In this document: in pieces, positions 42,476 through 51,098 of the stretch
Layout: every line of letters starts with the position of its first letter
Position numbering within the stretch: the stretch's first letter is position 1
Source: Cyclonatronum proteinivorum
GTDB lineage: Bacteria > Bacteroidota > Rhodothermia > Balneolales > Cyclonatronaceae
NCBI RefSeq assembly: GCF_003353065.1
Contig: NZ_CP027806.1
Coordinates: 4,112,501 to 4,176,500, forward strand
Direction of reading: 5' to 3'
Length of the DNA stretch: 64,000 bases
Made by a program: the position numbers and the translations under genes
The notes under the pieces: model-generated
What the model was told of the DNA's origin: nothing
The model's input: the letters and a program-made list of their open reading frames with translations, nothing else
Database searches by the model: none

Positions 42476-44929
42476 ATGTCAAACCATTCATCAAGCACTG
42501 CCCCGACAAAGGTACCTGCTATCATGCGCACAGGTACAAGGGTCAGGATTTTAGGCAAGCGCGCAAGCATTCCGGTCATAGCAACACTATTGGTGCTGCT
42601 TTTTGGCTTCAGCGCTACTGCGCAGCAAACCGTTAGCGGAACCGTTGCAGACGCTGATTCCGGGGAGCCCCTTCCCGGTGCAACCATCCTTCAGCAAGGC
42701 ACCTCAAACGGAACAAGCACCGATGTGTCGGGCAATTTTACGCTTGAACTTCGGACTGATGGCGCCCGCGTGCTTGAAGTCCGTTATATCGGCTATCGCA
42801 CCCGCACCATCGAAATCACCGATATGTCGCTTGCATTGGAGATCGACCTTCAGCCCGCCACACAGTTGTCTGACGCCGTTATCGTTTCGGCCATCCGTTC
42901 GGATGAATCCACCCCGATGAGCTTCACCAATGTGAGCCGGGAACAAATTGAAGAACGAAATCTCGGTCAGGACCTCCCTTTTCTGCTGCAGTCGGCGCCA
43001 TCTGTGCTGGCAAGCTCTGACGCTGGTGCTGGGGTCGGATATACCGGTATTCGGGTGCGCGGCGTTGATCCGACCCGCATCAATGTCACCATCAACGGTA
43101 TTCCGTTGAACGATTCCGAAAGCCACGGCGTGTTCTGGGTCAATATGCCCGATTTTGCTTCCTCCGTGGAAAGCCTTCAGATTCAACGCGGGGTCGGTAC
43201 CTCAACCAACGGACAGGCCGCTTTCGGCGCAAGCATCAACATTTCGACCGGTGCGCTGAATTACGATCCCTATGCGGAAGTCACCAATGCCGTAGGCAGC
43301 TACAACACGCGGCGGCATACGCTCCGGGCAGGTACCGGATTGCTGAACAACGGATGGGCCTTCGACGCGCGCCTTTCACACATCGAGTCTGACGGCTACA
43401 TCGACCGCGCTTTTTCCGACCTTTCGTCCTACGCGGTAACCGCGAGCCGCTACTCCGACCGCAGCCTCCTCACCTTCAAAATCCTGAGCGGCCGCGAGCA
43501 AACCTATCAGGCCTGGAACGGCGTGCCGGAGAGCGCGCTGGCCGATAACCGCCGCATGAACGAGTTCACCTACGAAAATCAAACCGACAACTACCGGCAG
43601 GATCACTATCAGCTGCATTATTCCTACCGCCTTACTGACAACTGGCTCGCAAATGCGTCCCTGCACTACACTTACGGACGCGGTTACTTTGAAGAATTCC
43701 GGGCCAATGACCGCCTCAGCACCTACGGTATTGAGCCCTTTGTACTGAGTGATGAGCTCATTACCCGCACCGATATCATCCGCCGCCGCTGGCTTGACAA
43801 TCACTTCTACGGCTTTGTCCTGAATACCGAATACAGTACCGACCGCTTCCGCCTTGTAGCCGGTGGTGCGTATAACGAGTACGACGGCGACCATTTCGGG
43901 GAAGTCATCTGGGCCCGTTTTGCGAACAATATCAATATCCGTGACCGCTATTACGATAACAACGGCTTCAAAACCGACGGCAACCTGTTCGCCAAACTTA
44001 CCTGGAACCTGAGCGATCGGCTGAGTGTGTACGGCGACGCACAAATCCGGCGCATTTATTATGAATTCCTTGGCTTTGACCGCACGCTGGATGAAATCAC
44101 GCAGGATCACGAACTCTGGTTCTTCAATCCAAAGGCGGGACTTGTGTATCAGCTTGCACCGGGGCAACGCCTCTACACTTCGTTTTCCGTAGCGGGCAAA
44201 GAACCCACACGGCGTGAGTACACCCGATCAACGCCCGATTCCCGCCCGAGTCCCGAAAGGCTCTACAACCTCGAAGCCGGCTGGCAGGCCGATTTCGGTA
44301 ACGCATCTGCCGGTATCAACTTCTACTACATGCACTACGTCGATCAGCTCATTCTCACGGGCGAAATCAACGATGTGGGTCAGGCCATCCGGAATAACGT
44401 CCCCGAAAGTCATCGTGCCGGCGTTGAGCTTGAAGGCGCCCTGCGGCTTACGGACTGGCTGCAGTGGAGCGGAAACCTCACCCTGAGTCAGAACCGCATC
44501 CCGGAATACACGGAGTTCGTTGATAATTTCGACACCGGTATTCAGGAGCAAATCGAGCACCGCAATACCGATATTTCGCTCTCACCGGGTCTCATCTCAA
44601 ACTCACAATTCCGCTTAACCTACGGCAATTTTACCGCCGATTTCATGAGCCGCTTTGTTTCCCGGCAGTACCTCGATAACACCTCGAACCGCGACCGCTC
44701 CATCGATCCGTTTTTCGTGAGCGACCTGCGCCTTTCCTACAACACAAGCCGCCTTCCGTACGCCAACCGGGTCAACCTCTCCCTTTTGGTGAACAACATC
44801 TTCAATGAGCTCTACGAAAGTAGCGGATACACCTTCGGCTGGATTGCCGGCGGCGCAGAACAGCGCTTCAACTATTTCTATCCGCAGGCCGAGCGCAACT
44901 TCCTGTTACAGTTGAGCCTGCACTTTTAG
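42476..44929 (+). CDS. TonB-dependent outer-membrane receptor under TPP riboswitch control
   Basis: 817 residues: a signal-like hydrophobic segment after a 30-residue leader (IATLLVLLFGFSATAQ), a carboxypeptidase-like extension (VSGTVADADSGEPLPGATILQQGTS), a TonB plug (LPFLLQSAPSV, TGIRVRGVDPTRINVTINGIPLND) and a barrel ending in Phe (LLQLSLHF). The riboswitch points to uptake of thiamine or a precursor, matching the thiamine-regulated receptor (Omr1) type predicted in Bacteroidota. A strong AGGAGG lies just before the ATG. It stands as a single gene closed by a terminator. Substrate is inferred from regulation only. Confidence 0.9.
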   Translation: MSNHSSSTAPTKVPAIMRTGTRVRILGKRASIPVIATLLVLLFGFSATAQQTVSGTVADADSGEPLPGATILQQGTSNGTSTDVSGNFTLELRTDGARVLEVRYIGYRTRTIEITDMSLALEIDLQPATQLSDAVIVSAIRSDESTPMSFTNVSREQIEERNLGQDLPFLLQSAPSVLASSDAGAGVGYTGIRVRGVDPTRINVTINGIPLNDSESHGVFWVNMPDFASSVESLQIQRGVGTSTNGQAAFGASINISTGALNYDPYAEVTNAVGSYNTRRHTLRAGTGLLNNGWAFDARLSHIESDGYIDRAFSDLSSYAVTASRYSDRSLLTFKILSGREQTYQAWNGVPESALADNRRMNEFTYENQTDNYRQDHYQLHYSYRLTDNWLANASLHYTYGRGYFEEFRANDRLSTYGIEPFVLSDELITRTDIIRRRWLDNHFYGFVLNTEYSTDRFRLVAGGAYNEYDGDHFGEVIWARFANNINIRDRYYDNNGFKTDGNLFAKLTWNLSDRLSVYGDAQIRRIYYEFLGFDRTLDEITQDHELWFFNPKAGLVYQLAPGQRLYTSFSVAGKEPTRREYTRSTPDSRPSPERLYNLEAGWQADFGNASAGINFYYMHYVDQLILTGEINDVGQAIRNNVPESHRAGVELEGALRLTDWLQWSGNLTLSQNRIPEYTEFVDNFDTGIQEQIEHRNTDISLSPGLISNSQFRLTYGNFTADFMSRFVSRQYLDNTSNRDRSIDPFFVSDLRLSYNTSRLPYANRVNLSLLVNNIFNELYESSGYTFGWIAGGAEQRFNYFYPQAERNFLLQLSLHF

Positions 44930-44963
44930 CAAATACATGAATCTCATCCCAACCCAATAAAGC

Positions 44964-45002
44964 ACGGGTCCCTTGCTGAATACAGGGGACCCGTTTTTTT
45001 TA
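44964..45002 (+). terminator. Rho-independent terminator after the TonB receptor
   Basis: ACGGGTCCC (44964-44972) pairs with GGGACCCGT (44986-44994), followed by a run of T. Confidence 0.85.
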
Positions 45003-45017
45003 CCGGCAAGTCAGCAA

Positions 45018-45515
45018 TCAGCGCTGCGCAGAATACATTCGGTAGCGGATAACCTCCTGCGCATGCCTGAAGAGCTCCTCTTCCTTCGGGATTTTATCAA
45101 GCGGTAACAGAAGATGATACTCGCCTGATTCGAACAAGTACCACGCAAGGTGCGCGCGGTAGCGCAGTTCCGGATACGTTTCGTGCACAGAAAGCTCTTT
45201 CAGGGCACGGTTAAGTTCGTGCATGGGCACATCCGGAAACATGAGTTTGAACAGCAATCCGTGATACAGCGCCGATTCCCGCACGCCCGGATTGTCGGAG
45301 CGCAATGCCTCAGCGAAGTTCAGCGCAACGCCCGATACGCCGGCTTCAGAAATGCGGCTAACGATATGCGCCGTGCCCGCGTGCGCTGACGGCTCCGCAA
45401 CAGCAAGCGTGTCACTTACGGCGAGCTGCGCCGAATTCAGCGACGATGGCATAAGGGTGAAACATACGGCCAATCCGGCGATCAGGGATTTGAAGGTTTG
45501 TATCTGTGTTTTCAT
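45018..45515 (-). CDS. Secreted hypothetical protein
   Basis: About 165 residues from the ATG at 45515 (MKTQIQTFKSLIAGLAVCFTLMPSSLNSAQ), which gives a Sec signal. A frame to 45599 adds 28 residues unlike a signal. The mature part is helical, with paired helices (EAGVSGVALNFAEALRSDNPGVRESALYHGLLFKLM, then ELRYRAHLAWYLFESGEYHLLL) reminiscent of HEAT-like repeats. I recognise no family. It converges with the TonB receptor. Likely periplasmic; function unknown. Confidence 0.65.
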   Translation of the reverse strand: MKTQIQTFKSLIAGLAVCFTLMPSSLNSAQLAVSDTLAVAEPSAHAGTAHIVSRISEAGVSGVALNFAEALRSDNPGVRESALYHGLLFKLMFPDVPMHELNRALKELSVHETYPELRYRAHLAWYLFESGEYHLLLPLDKIPKEEELFRHAQEVIRYRMYSAQR

Positions 45516-45882
45516 AGCATCTATTGTTTTTTTTTTAGGATGATGGGTGCGCGTACACATTCCCGCGCCCCTTTCGTCAGCCTGTGTGCAAGCTGACACC
45601 CCTCAGAATGCAGCAACCGTGCCCCTTTGCCGCTGAAAGCGCTACCTTGTTGCCATTTTTACAGGGCCAAAATTACACCGGACCTCCCCCTTAGCGCTGG
45701 AAGCGGATTTTTATGGCAAAAAATTGCTTCCCAAAAACACAAGTTTACTATTCAAATACAGCACGCACAAAATGCCATTATTGCCAAATCCCGCCGTATT
45801 GACGGGAAACCGCTTTATCCCCGGCAACAAAAGGCTCAACACAGGCCCTTCCCCCTGACACCCGCGCACGAGCTGTTAGAGC

Positions 45883-45976
45883 TTTTTTTTATTTGGGGGA
45901 AACTCCGTGAGCATCACGGTCAGCTGGGGCAGGTTACGGGATCCCAAATCTACGGCAAATGCGTTGCTTTTTGGTT
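45883..45976 (+). repeat. Dispersed ~90-bp repeat, copy 2
   Basis: TTTTATTTGGGGGAAACTCC, GCATCACGGTCAGC, CCCAAATCTACGGC and TTGCTTTTTGG appear in the family order. Confidence 0.75.
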
Positions 45977-46176
45977 TGATGTTACGTCAAACTTCAGCAA
46001 GCCCAATCCAATTTCCTTGCAAAAAACAGCCAATCAGGAGCCCGGTCTGCCTGAATCGAATTTTATTCTCGCACTAACAGTCCTGTTTCACCCGAACACG
46101 CGGTACCGCAAAAACCGCCGGATTTCATGAATCACCAATGCTTCTAATATTCCATCCCAGGACTCAGTATCCGCCA

Positions 46177-46262
46177 CCAAAAAGCAAGGGACCTATCTTA
46201 GGTTTGGGGTTTATGACCTGCCACGAAAGACCGTGACGCTCTCGGTATTTCCCCCAAAAAAT
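46177..46262 (-). repeat. Dispersed ~90-bp repeat, copy 3
   Basis: On the minus strand: TTTTTTGGGGGAAATACC, GCGTCACGGTC, AAACCCCAAACCTAAG and GTCCCTTGCTTTTTGG, in the family order. Confidence 0.75.
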
Positions 46263-46339
46263 AACCCCTGCCCGAATAATTACCCGGCTCGTGCACAGCT
46301 TAGAAGTTTAAATCTTGCGCCCTCAAAATATTCCAAAAT

Positions 46340-46356
46340 ACTACTTGCATAGTAGT
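46340..46356. promoter_or_regulatory. BlaI-type operator 1
   Basis: ACTACT-TGCAT-AGTAGT is a perfect 6-bp-arm dyad like the TACTA...TAGTA boxes bound by BlaI/MecI repressors. It lies 55 bp before the BlaI-like start. Confidence 0.75.
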
Positions 46357-46368
46357 TACCCCGATCTT

Positions 46369-46386
46369 ATACTATCATCGTAGTAT
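46369..46386. promoter_or_regulatory. BlaI-type operator 2
   Basis: ATACTA-TCATCG-TAGTAT is a second perfect dyad 29 bp from the first, 25 bp before the BlaI-like ATG. The spacing suggests two repressor dimers on one face of the promoter. Confidence 0.75.
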
Positions 46387-46410
46387 TAAAACAATCGTAA
46401 ACACAAGCCT

Positions 46411-46794
46411 ATGAAAAAAACGATAACGCCGGTTGGCGATTCTGAAATGGAAATCCTGCACATCGTGTGGGATAAGGGCGAGGCTACGGTGAGCGAGGTG
46501 CACGAGCACATCCTCGGGTACCGCAAGGTCGCTTATACGACGGTGATGACCATCATGAAAAAGCTGGCGGACAAAGGGTTGCTGAGCTTCCGGAAAGATG
46601 GGGTCACCTATGTTTACCGGGCTGCGAAACCTGAGGCCGAGGTGAAGCACAGTCTGCTCCGGCAGATGGTCGAGAAGGTTTTCCGCGGCTCGCCTGCCGA
46701 AATGGTGCAGAGCCTCGTGGAAAACGAGCGCCTCAAGCCCGAGGAAAAATCCGAGATTGAATCCCTCATTGAGAAACTGCGCGGAGGTAAGTAA
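46411..46794 (+). CDS. BlaI/MecI/CopY-family repressor
   Basis: 127 residues. A winged-helix core (PVGDSEMEILHIVWDKGEATVSEVHEHI, VAYTTVMTIMKKLADKGLLSFRKDGVTYVYRA) and a C-terminal dimer helix set (FRGSPAEMVQSLVENERL) fit BlaI/MecI. It should bind the two TACTA dyads upstream and repress itself and the M56 gene that starts 2 bp after its stop. The signal is unknown; in beta-lactamase systems the M56 partner relays it by proteolysis. No beta-lactamase gene is near. Confidence 0.92.
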   Translation: MKKTITPVGDSEMEILHIVWDKGEATVSEVHEHILGYRKVAYTTVMTIMKKLADKGLLSFRKDGVTYVYRAAKPEAEVKHSLLRQMVEKVFRGSPAEMVQSLVENERLKPEEKSEIESLIEKLRGGK

Positions 46795-46796
46795 AC

Positions 46797-48434
46797 ATGG
46801 ATTTGCTGTTCACTTACATGCCCGCGCTGGTCATCTGGACCGCTTTTGCCCTGCTCATGCTCTTGACGCTGCGGCTGAACCGTAAAGGTAATCCGCTGCT
46901 CAACTACCACCTGAGCACGGCAACGCTGATTGCGCTGCCCGCCGGGCTGCTGTTTGTACCCTTCCTAAGTCTGCCGGCCCCGGTACAGTCTCTGACCGGA
47001 GTCAATTTCTGGCTCAACACCATATCATTGCCGGAAATTAGCATCATCGCTGGAGAAACAGCAGCAAGTCCGGCAACTGCTGAAGCTGCGTCGAGATCCA
47101 GCCTTCCGGTTTCTGTCCCGCTTTTGCTGACAGGCCTGCTCGCTGCCGCCGGACTGCTGCGACTGAGCTTCATTTATTACAAGCTGCGCAAGAGCCTGCG
47201 CCATGCCTCGCCCGTCGTTGATTCAGACCTGCTGTCCGAAGCGGAACAGCTTCGTAGCCGGCTCGGCATTACGAGGAACGTACGGCTGCTGACATCGGCG
47301 GATACCGCTATCCCGTTCACCACCGGTCTGTTCCGGCCCATGATTGTGCTGCCCGAAAACACCCTTCAGGAATCGGATTCGCAGCAACGGCGCCTCATCC
47401 TCACGCACGAAATGGTGCACATTGCGCGCAGCGACTTCGCAGCACATTTCGGAGAGCTGCTTGTACGGCACCTGTTCTGGGTCCATCCCTTCGTGCATGT
47501 GCTGTACCGGCAGGCGGCCTACTACCGCGAAGTTTCCTGCGACAGCGACGTACTTCGCCTGAACAGCGGGAGTCAGGCGGCTTATGCCGAGATGTTGTAC
47601 CGTTTTGCCCTGCTCGAACAGGAAAAACCACAGCTCCGCGCGGCCATGGCCGAAGAGCACAAGCTGCTGCGCCGCATCCGGAACCTTGATTTCAATCCCC
47701 ATCCCAACCACACCACTACTCCTATGAAAACCATGAAAAACAGTATCCTAACCTCAGCACTTTTGCTGCTGCTGATTACCGGGCTTATGGCCTGCTCCGA
47801 CCTCCTGACAGACACCGATGCGTCCCGCACGGAGGTCAATCTCGATGAAAGCATTACCTACATGGGGCAAACCATCACCCTTGGCGAACTCCGTGAGCAA
47901 ATAGCGAACAATCGCCAAAACTTGCTTACGCTTATCGAAGAAAACACAAGCGACACAGACCCCGAAACCCTGCAAATTATACAACATACCGCAGATGAAA
48001 TGGGCAACGTCCTGATGCTTATCGATAACGGACATGCCAACCGGGCCATAGCCGCCATAGAAAGCCTTCCGCCACCGCCACCTCCGGCGCTCAATGAAGG
48101 CGATTCCCCGGATTTATTCACAGTTGTTGAACAAATGCCGGAAATGATAGGCGGACAAATGGCCTTTTACAGTGCCCTCCGCTATCCTGAAATGGCAAGA
48201 CAAGCAGGTATTGAAGGCCGTGTAATCCTTCAGTTTATAGTCGATGAGCAAGGGAATGTCACAAACCCTACTGTCGTTCGCAGCGCCGGCGCAGGTGGTC
48301 TTGATGAGGCCGCTCTTGAAGCCCTGTCACAGGTACGTTTTAAACCCGGAATGCAGCGCGGAAGAGCAGTTAAAGTACAAATGACACAGCCGGTCGTGTT
48401 CCGGTTTTCCCGCAGCGAAGACACTTCATCCTAA
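46797..48434 (+). CDS. BlaR1-like M56 metallopeptidase fused to TonB C-terminal domain
   Basis: 545 residues. N-terminal membrane helices (about 8-25, 45-60, 107-127), the zinc-peptidase motif HEMVH (204-208), then another hydrophobic segment (about 318-335, ending LMACSD). The C-terminal 90 residues are a TonB C-terminal domain (YPEMARQAGIEGRVILQFIVDEQGNVTNPTVVRSAGAGGLDEAALEALSQVRFKPGMQRGR). This fusion is common in Bacteroidota-type genomes. It should cleave or signal to the BlaI-like repressor, and the TonB end may touch an outer-membrane receptor. It is operonic with the repressor (2-bp gap). The ligand is unknown. Confidence 0.88.
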   Translation: MDLLFTYMPALVIWTAFALLMLLTLRLNRKGNPLLNYHLSTATLIALPAGLLFVPFLSLPAPVQSLTGVNFWLNTISLPEISIIAGETAASPATAEAASRSSLPVSVPLLLTGLLAAAGLLRLSFIYYKLRKSLRHASPVVDSDLLSEAEQLRSRLGITRNVRLLTSADTAIPFTTGLFRPMIVLPENTLQESDSQQRRLILTHEMVHIARSDFAAHFGELLVRHLFWVHPFVHVLYRQAAYYREVSCDSDVLRLNSGSQAAYAEMLYRFALLEQEKPQLRAAMAEEHKLLRRIRNLDFNPHPNHTTTPMKTMKNSILTSALLLLLITGLMACSDLLTDTDASRTEVNLDESITYMGQTITLGELREQIANNRQNLLTLIEENTSDTDPETLQIIQHTADEMGNVLMLIDNGHANRAIAAIESLPPPPPPALNEGDSPDLFTVVEQMPEMIGGQMAFYSALRYPEMARQAGIEGRVILQFIVDEQGNVTNPTVVRSAGAGGLDEAALEALSQVRFKPGMQRGRAVKVQMTQPVVFRFSRSEDTSS

Positions 48435-48504
48435 AGTCGGCAGCCAGGCTCAGCGGTCGTCAACGCCTATTAGCGAATAAACACACCCAGCCTTTTGTTT
48501 AACC

Positions 48505-48540
48505 AAAGCCCGGTTCTCTGAAGAGTGCCGGGCTTTTTTA
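48505..48540 (+). terminator. Rho-independent terminator after the M56 gene
   Basis: AAAGCCCGG (48505-48513) pairs with CCGGGCTTT (48528-48536), then T residues. The stem is identical to those at 8872 and 9675. Confidence 0.85.
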
Positions 48541-48591
48541 TGGGCTGCCGGCCTCCCTGAACGGTTTAATTCTTGCATGACAAACACAAGC

Positions 48592-48649
48592 TGACGCTAT
48601 TTACGTAAATAGCGTCAGTTTACTGACTGAATTAACGTAAATTGAGTCA
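48592..48649. repeat. Pair of 26-bp palindromic boxes (left pair)
   Basis: Box a (48592-48617), two arms TGACGCTATTTAC/GTAAATAGCGTCA, is a perfect 26-bp palindrome. Box b (48624-48649), TGACTGAATTAACGTAAATT plus six bases, is an imperfect one. A six-base GTTTAC separates them. A matching pair occurs at 49009-49066. Confidence 0.8.
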
Positions 48650-49008
48650 ACAGCTCTTCCTTCTTCTCACAACCTCACAACTAAACTCATGGGCTGCGGA
48701 CAGTTCTTTTTTGGGGGAAACTCCTTGCGCATCACGGCTGAAGTGCTTGTGAAAAACCCCAAACCTACGGCATGTCCCGTGCTTTTTGGTGTTGGGGCGC
48801 GTGACAACTTCCGGCATCAAAGCTCGGATAAATTTTGGTTTACAGGTCACATCTCTCAATCCGTCTTCGCGCTCACCTGCTTGCGTCAGCTTCATTTCCG
48901 CGCAAATCACTCAGCGAAATGAAGCTTGTTTAGGCTGGCATAGCTGACTACAAGCCATCAGGACCTCGCACGCGGAAGCATAAAAAGTAGTCCAAACCGT
49001 GGACTTAC
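48650..49008. other. Non-coding stretch between the palindromic box pairs
   Basis: No convincing gene. It carries one dispersed-repeat copy (48707-48790). A plus-strand frame at 48689-48922 is repeat-derived and is not called. Confidence 0.5.
48707..48790 (+). repeat. Dispersed ~90-bp repeat, copy 4
   Basis: TTTTTTGGGGGAAACTCC, GCGCATCACGGC, AAACCCCAAACCTACGGC and GTCCCGTGCTTTTTGG, in order. It is the clearest copy of the family. Confidence 0.8.
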
Positions 49009-49066
49009 TGACTGAATTAACGTAAATTGCGTCAGTTAACTGACGCAATTTACGTTAATTCAGTCA
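49009..49066. repeat. Perfect 58-bp palindrome upstream of an ATPase gene
   Basis: The left half (49009-49037) begins TGACTGAATTAACGTAAATT and the right half (49038-49066) is its exact reverse complement, with the centre at GTTAAC. It contains two 26-bp boxes facing each other. It ends 4 bp before the ATG of the ATPase gene, so it could control that gene or be an element end. Confidence 0.9.
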
Positions 49067-49070
49067 ATTC

Positions 49071-50219
49071 ATGGGCTCAAATCCTCCTTTTATCGGCAGA
49101 ACGGTTAAGGCCGCGGTGCTTCGCTGGCTTCGTCCGCAGCGGGTTGTGCTGCTAAAAGGGGCGCGGAGAACCGGCAAAACAGAGCTTGCGCGACAGATTC
49201 AGCAGGAGTTCGAAGGTCGCTGCGACTTCCTCAACGCCGAGGACATGGACACACGCAACCTGCTGGCGGATCAGTCCGTGCGCAACTACCGGAATCTGTT
49301 CGGCCAAACCGACCTGCTCATCATTGATGAAGCGCAGGTCATCCCCGACATCGGCCTGATGGTTAAACTCATCGCCGATGAGGTAAAAGGCGTGCGGATT
49401 CTGCTCACAGGCTCTTCATCCCTCACCCTTACCCAAAGCACCGGCGAACCGCTCACGGGGCGCAAAACCGATCTCGAGCTGTACCCGTTTTCAATGGAAG
49501 AGCTCCGGGGCGGCTGGTCGGGCGTTGAGCTGCGCAAACAGCTAACCGATCGCATTCTGTACGGCAGCTATCCGGAAGTTGTGTTCATGGAGCATCCGCA
49601 GGACCGGAAAATTTACCTTAAAGAAATTCTGCGGTCGTACCTGCTCAAAGATGTGCTTATGCTCAACGAGCTGCGCGAAACCGACAAACTGCGCAAGCTT
49701 CTGCAGCTGCTGGCCTGGCAGCTCGGTCAGGAAGTATCGCTTCAGGAACTGGGCAACACGCTGGGCATGAGCAAAAACACCGTTGAGCGCTATATGGAGC
49801 TAATGTGGGACGCCTACGTTATTTTTCCGCTGAGCGGCTATCAGAAAAACCTACGCAAAGAGGTGGCCAAGAGCAAGAAATGGTACTTCTGCGATACGGG
49901 TATCCGGAACGCCATCATCGGTGATTTCAAACCTATGGAGCTTCGTCCCGATGCGGGCGCGCTGTGGGAAAACTTTGTGATTACCGAGCGGCTGCGACAG
50001 CACCGCATGAACCTGCGCGATACCGCGCTCTACTTCTGGCGCACCTACGACCGGCAGGAAGTGGATCTGATCGAAGAGGATGAAGACGGGCTTCGTGCTT
50101 TCGAGCTGAAATGGCGGCTTCCCTCCAAAAAAGTAAAGCCGCCCCTGGGCTTTGCGAAAGCATATCCGGAAGCGGCTTTTGAAGTCGTGCACGGCGAAAA
50201 CTGGTACGAGTACCTTTAA
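49071..50219 (+). CDS. AAA ATPase with DUF4143 domain
   Basis: 382 residues. Walker A LLKGARRTGKTEL (about 28-40), Walker B DLLIIDEAQVIPD, sensor ILLTGSSSLTL, then a DUF4143 C-terminal half (GNTLGMSKNTVERYMELM, KWYFCDTGIRNAI, LWENFVITERLRQH and FWRTYDRQEVDLIEED with ELKW). The last part resembles a PD-(D/E)xK fold. These ATPases are widespread, often mobile or toxin-antitoxin-like, and of unknown function. The start lies 4 bp after the 58-bp palindrome. It converges with the dienelactone hydrolase gene 12 bp away. Confidence 0.85.
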   Translation: MGSNPPFIGRTVKAAVLRWLRPQRVVLLKGARRTGKTELARQIQQEFEGRCDFLNAEDMDTRNLLADQSVRNYRNLFGQTDLLIIDEAQVIPDIGLMVKLIADEVKGVRILLTGSSSLTLTQSTGEPLTGRKTDLELYPFSMEELRGGWSGVELRKQLTDRILYGSYPEVVFMEHPQDRKIYLKEILRSYLLKDVLMLNELRETDKLRKLLQLLAWQLGQEVSLQELGNTLGMSKNTVERYMELMWDAYVIFPLSGYQKNLRKEVAKSKKWYFCDTGIRNAIIGDFKPMELRPDAGALWENFVITERLRQHRMNLRDTALYFWRTYDRQEVDLIEEDEDGLRAFELKWRLPSKKVKPPLGFAKAYPEAAFEVVHGENWYEYL

Positions 50220-50231
50220 GTTCTGCCCCGC

Positions 50232-51098
50232 TTAATCGAGGGTTCTTGCAAAAAACGCAAGGGTTTTCTCCCAGGCCTGAGCTGCTGCTTCGGGCAGATA
50301 ACGCGTACCGGAAGGGTTGGCAAAAGCATGGTCGGCGTCCGCAAAAATGTGGATTTCGGCCTGCTTGCCAAGCTCCTGCAGCAGGGCATCAAACTCCCGA
50401 ACGCCCTCAACTGGAATGCCCCCATCGGCTTCTCCAAAAATGCCGAGAAGCGGAATTTCAATCTGAGCAAGATCTTCGGTATTGGTGTTGACCCGCCCGT
50501 AGTAAATCACCCCCGCATCAAGCTGGTCAGAAATCGCGATGGCCGCGTTCAAAGTCCATGCCCCGCCAAAGCACCATCCCATAATGCCAACCGATGAGCT
50601 GCCCGCCTCAGCAAGAAAGGAGGCGGCTTGCGAAAGGTTGGAAATTCCGGCATCAACATTGGCCATCGCGCTGCGCATCAGTCCCTGCGCCTCCTGCGAA
50701 TTCTCAGCAACCTCACCCGAGTAAAAATCTACTGCAAGCACGCGGTAGCCTTCACCGGCAAGGCGTTCGGCCATCATCCGGATGTTATCGTTTAGGCCCC
50801 ACCATTCGTGAATCATCACAACAGATGGAATTGCGGCTCTGGCTTCGGCATCTTCCGGCTCAGCCAAAAACCCCCGAAGCTGAAGTGTCCCTTCCTCACC
50901 ATACGTTACCATCGCTGAACGCACCGACTGATTGGGTTGATATGCTTCAGCTACGGCAGGAACCGGGATATCATCATGATGCTGATGCGCCATGTCCCGG
51001 GTATAATCGTCTGTTTGATGACCGTGCTCTGCACTTCTGCTGCAACCAACAAGCAGCAGAAAGCCCAATAAAAAAACAATTGTACCTGAATGATTCAT
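50232..51098 (-). CDS. Dienelactone hydrolase family lipoprotein
   Basis: 288 residues, with a lipoprotein signal ending FLLLVGCSRS and a His-rich spacer (HGHQTDDYTRDMAHQHHDD). The alpha/beta hydrolase core has VVMIHEWWGLNDNIRMMAERLA, nucleophile Cys176 in IMGWCFGGAW, an acidic turn at GEADGGIP and His257 in ADADHAFANP: the Cys-Asp-His triad of dienelactone hydrolases. Its exported, lipid-anchored location is unlike the cytoplasmic enzymes. Substrate unknown; probably an ester or lactone. Confidence 0.85.
   Translation of the reverse strand: MNHSGTIVFLLGFLLLVGCSRSAEHGHQTDDYTRDMAHQHHDDIPVPAVAEAYQPNQSVRSAMVTYGEEGTLQLRGFLAEPEDAEARAAIPSVVMIHEWWGLNDNIRMMAERLAGEGYRVLAVDFYSGEVAENSQEAQGLMRSAMANVDAGISNLSQAASFLAEAGSSSVGIMGWCFGGAWTLNAAIAISDQLDAGVIYYGRVNTNTEDLAQIEIPLLGIFGEADGGIPVEGVREFDALLQELGKQAEIHIFADADHAFANPSGTRYLPEAAAQAWEKTLAFFARTLD

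Larger units (their letters stand above)
45516..46339. other. Intergenic region with two inverted dispersed-repeat copies
   Basis: No gene is credible; a plus-strand frame across 45627-46130 is mostly repeat sequence. The region holds copies 2 and 3 of the ~90-bp dispersed family in opposite orientation, 200 bp apart, so the two could form a long hairpin. Confidence 0.55.

Noticed and set aside
45627-46130. A 167-codon plus-strand frame
   Set aside because: It runs through a dispersed repeat and has no protein-like pattern or ribosome site.
46411-48434. Calling the pair a beta-lactam resistance system
   Set aside because: The M56 protein lacks a penicillin-binding sensor domain and instead carries a TonB domain, and no beta-lactamase is nearby.
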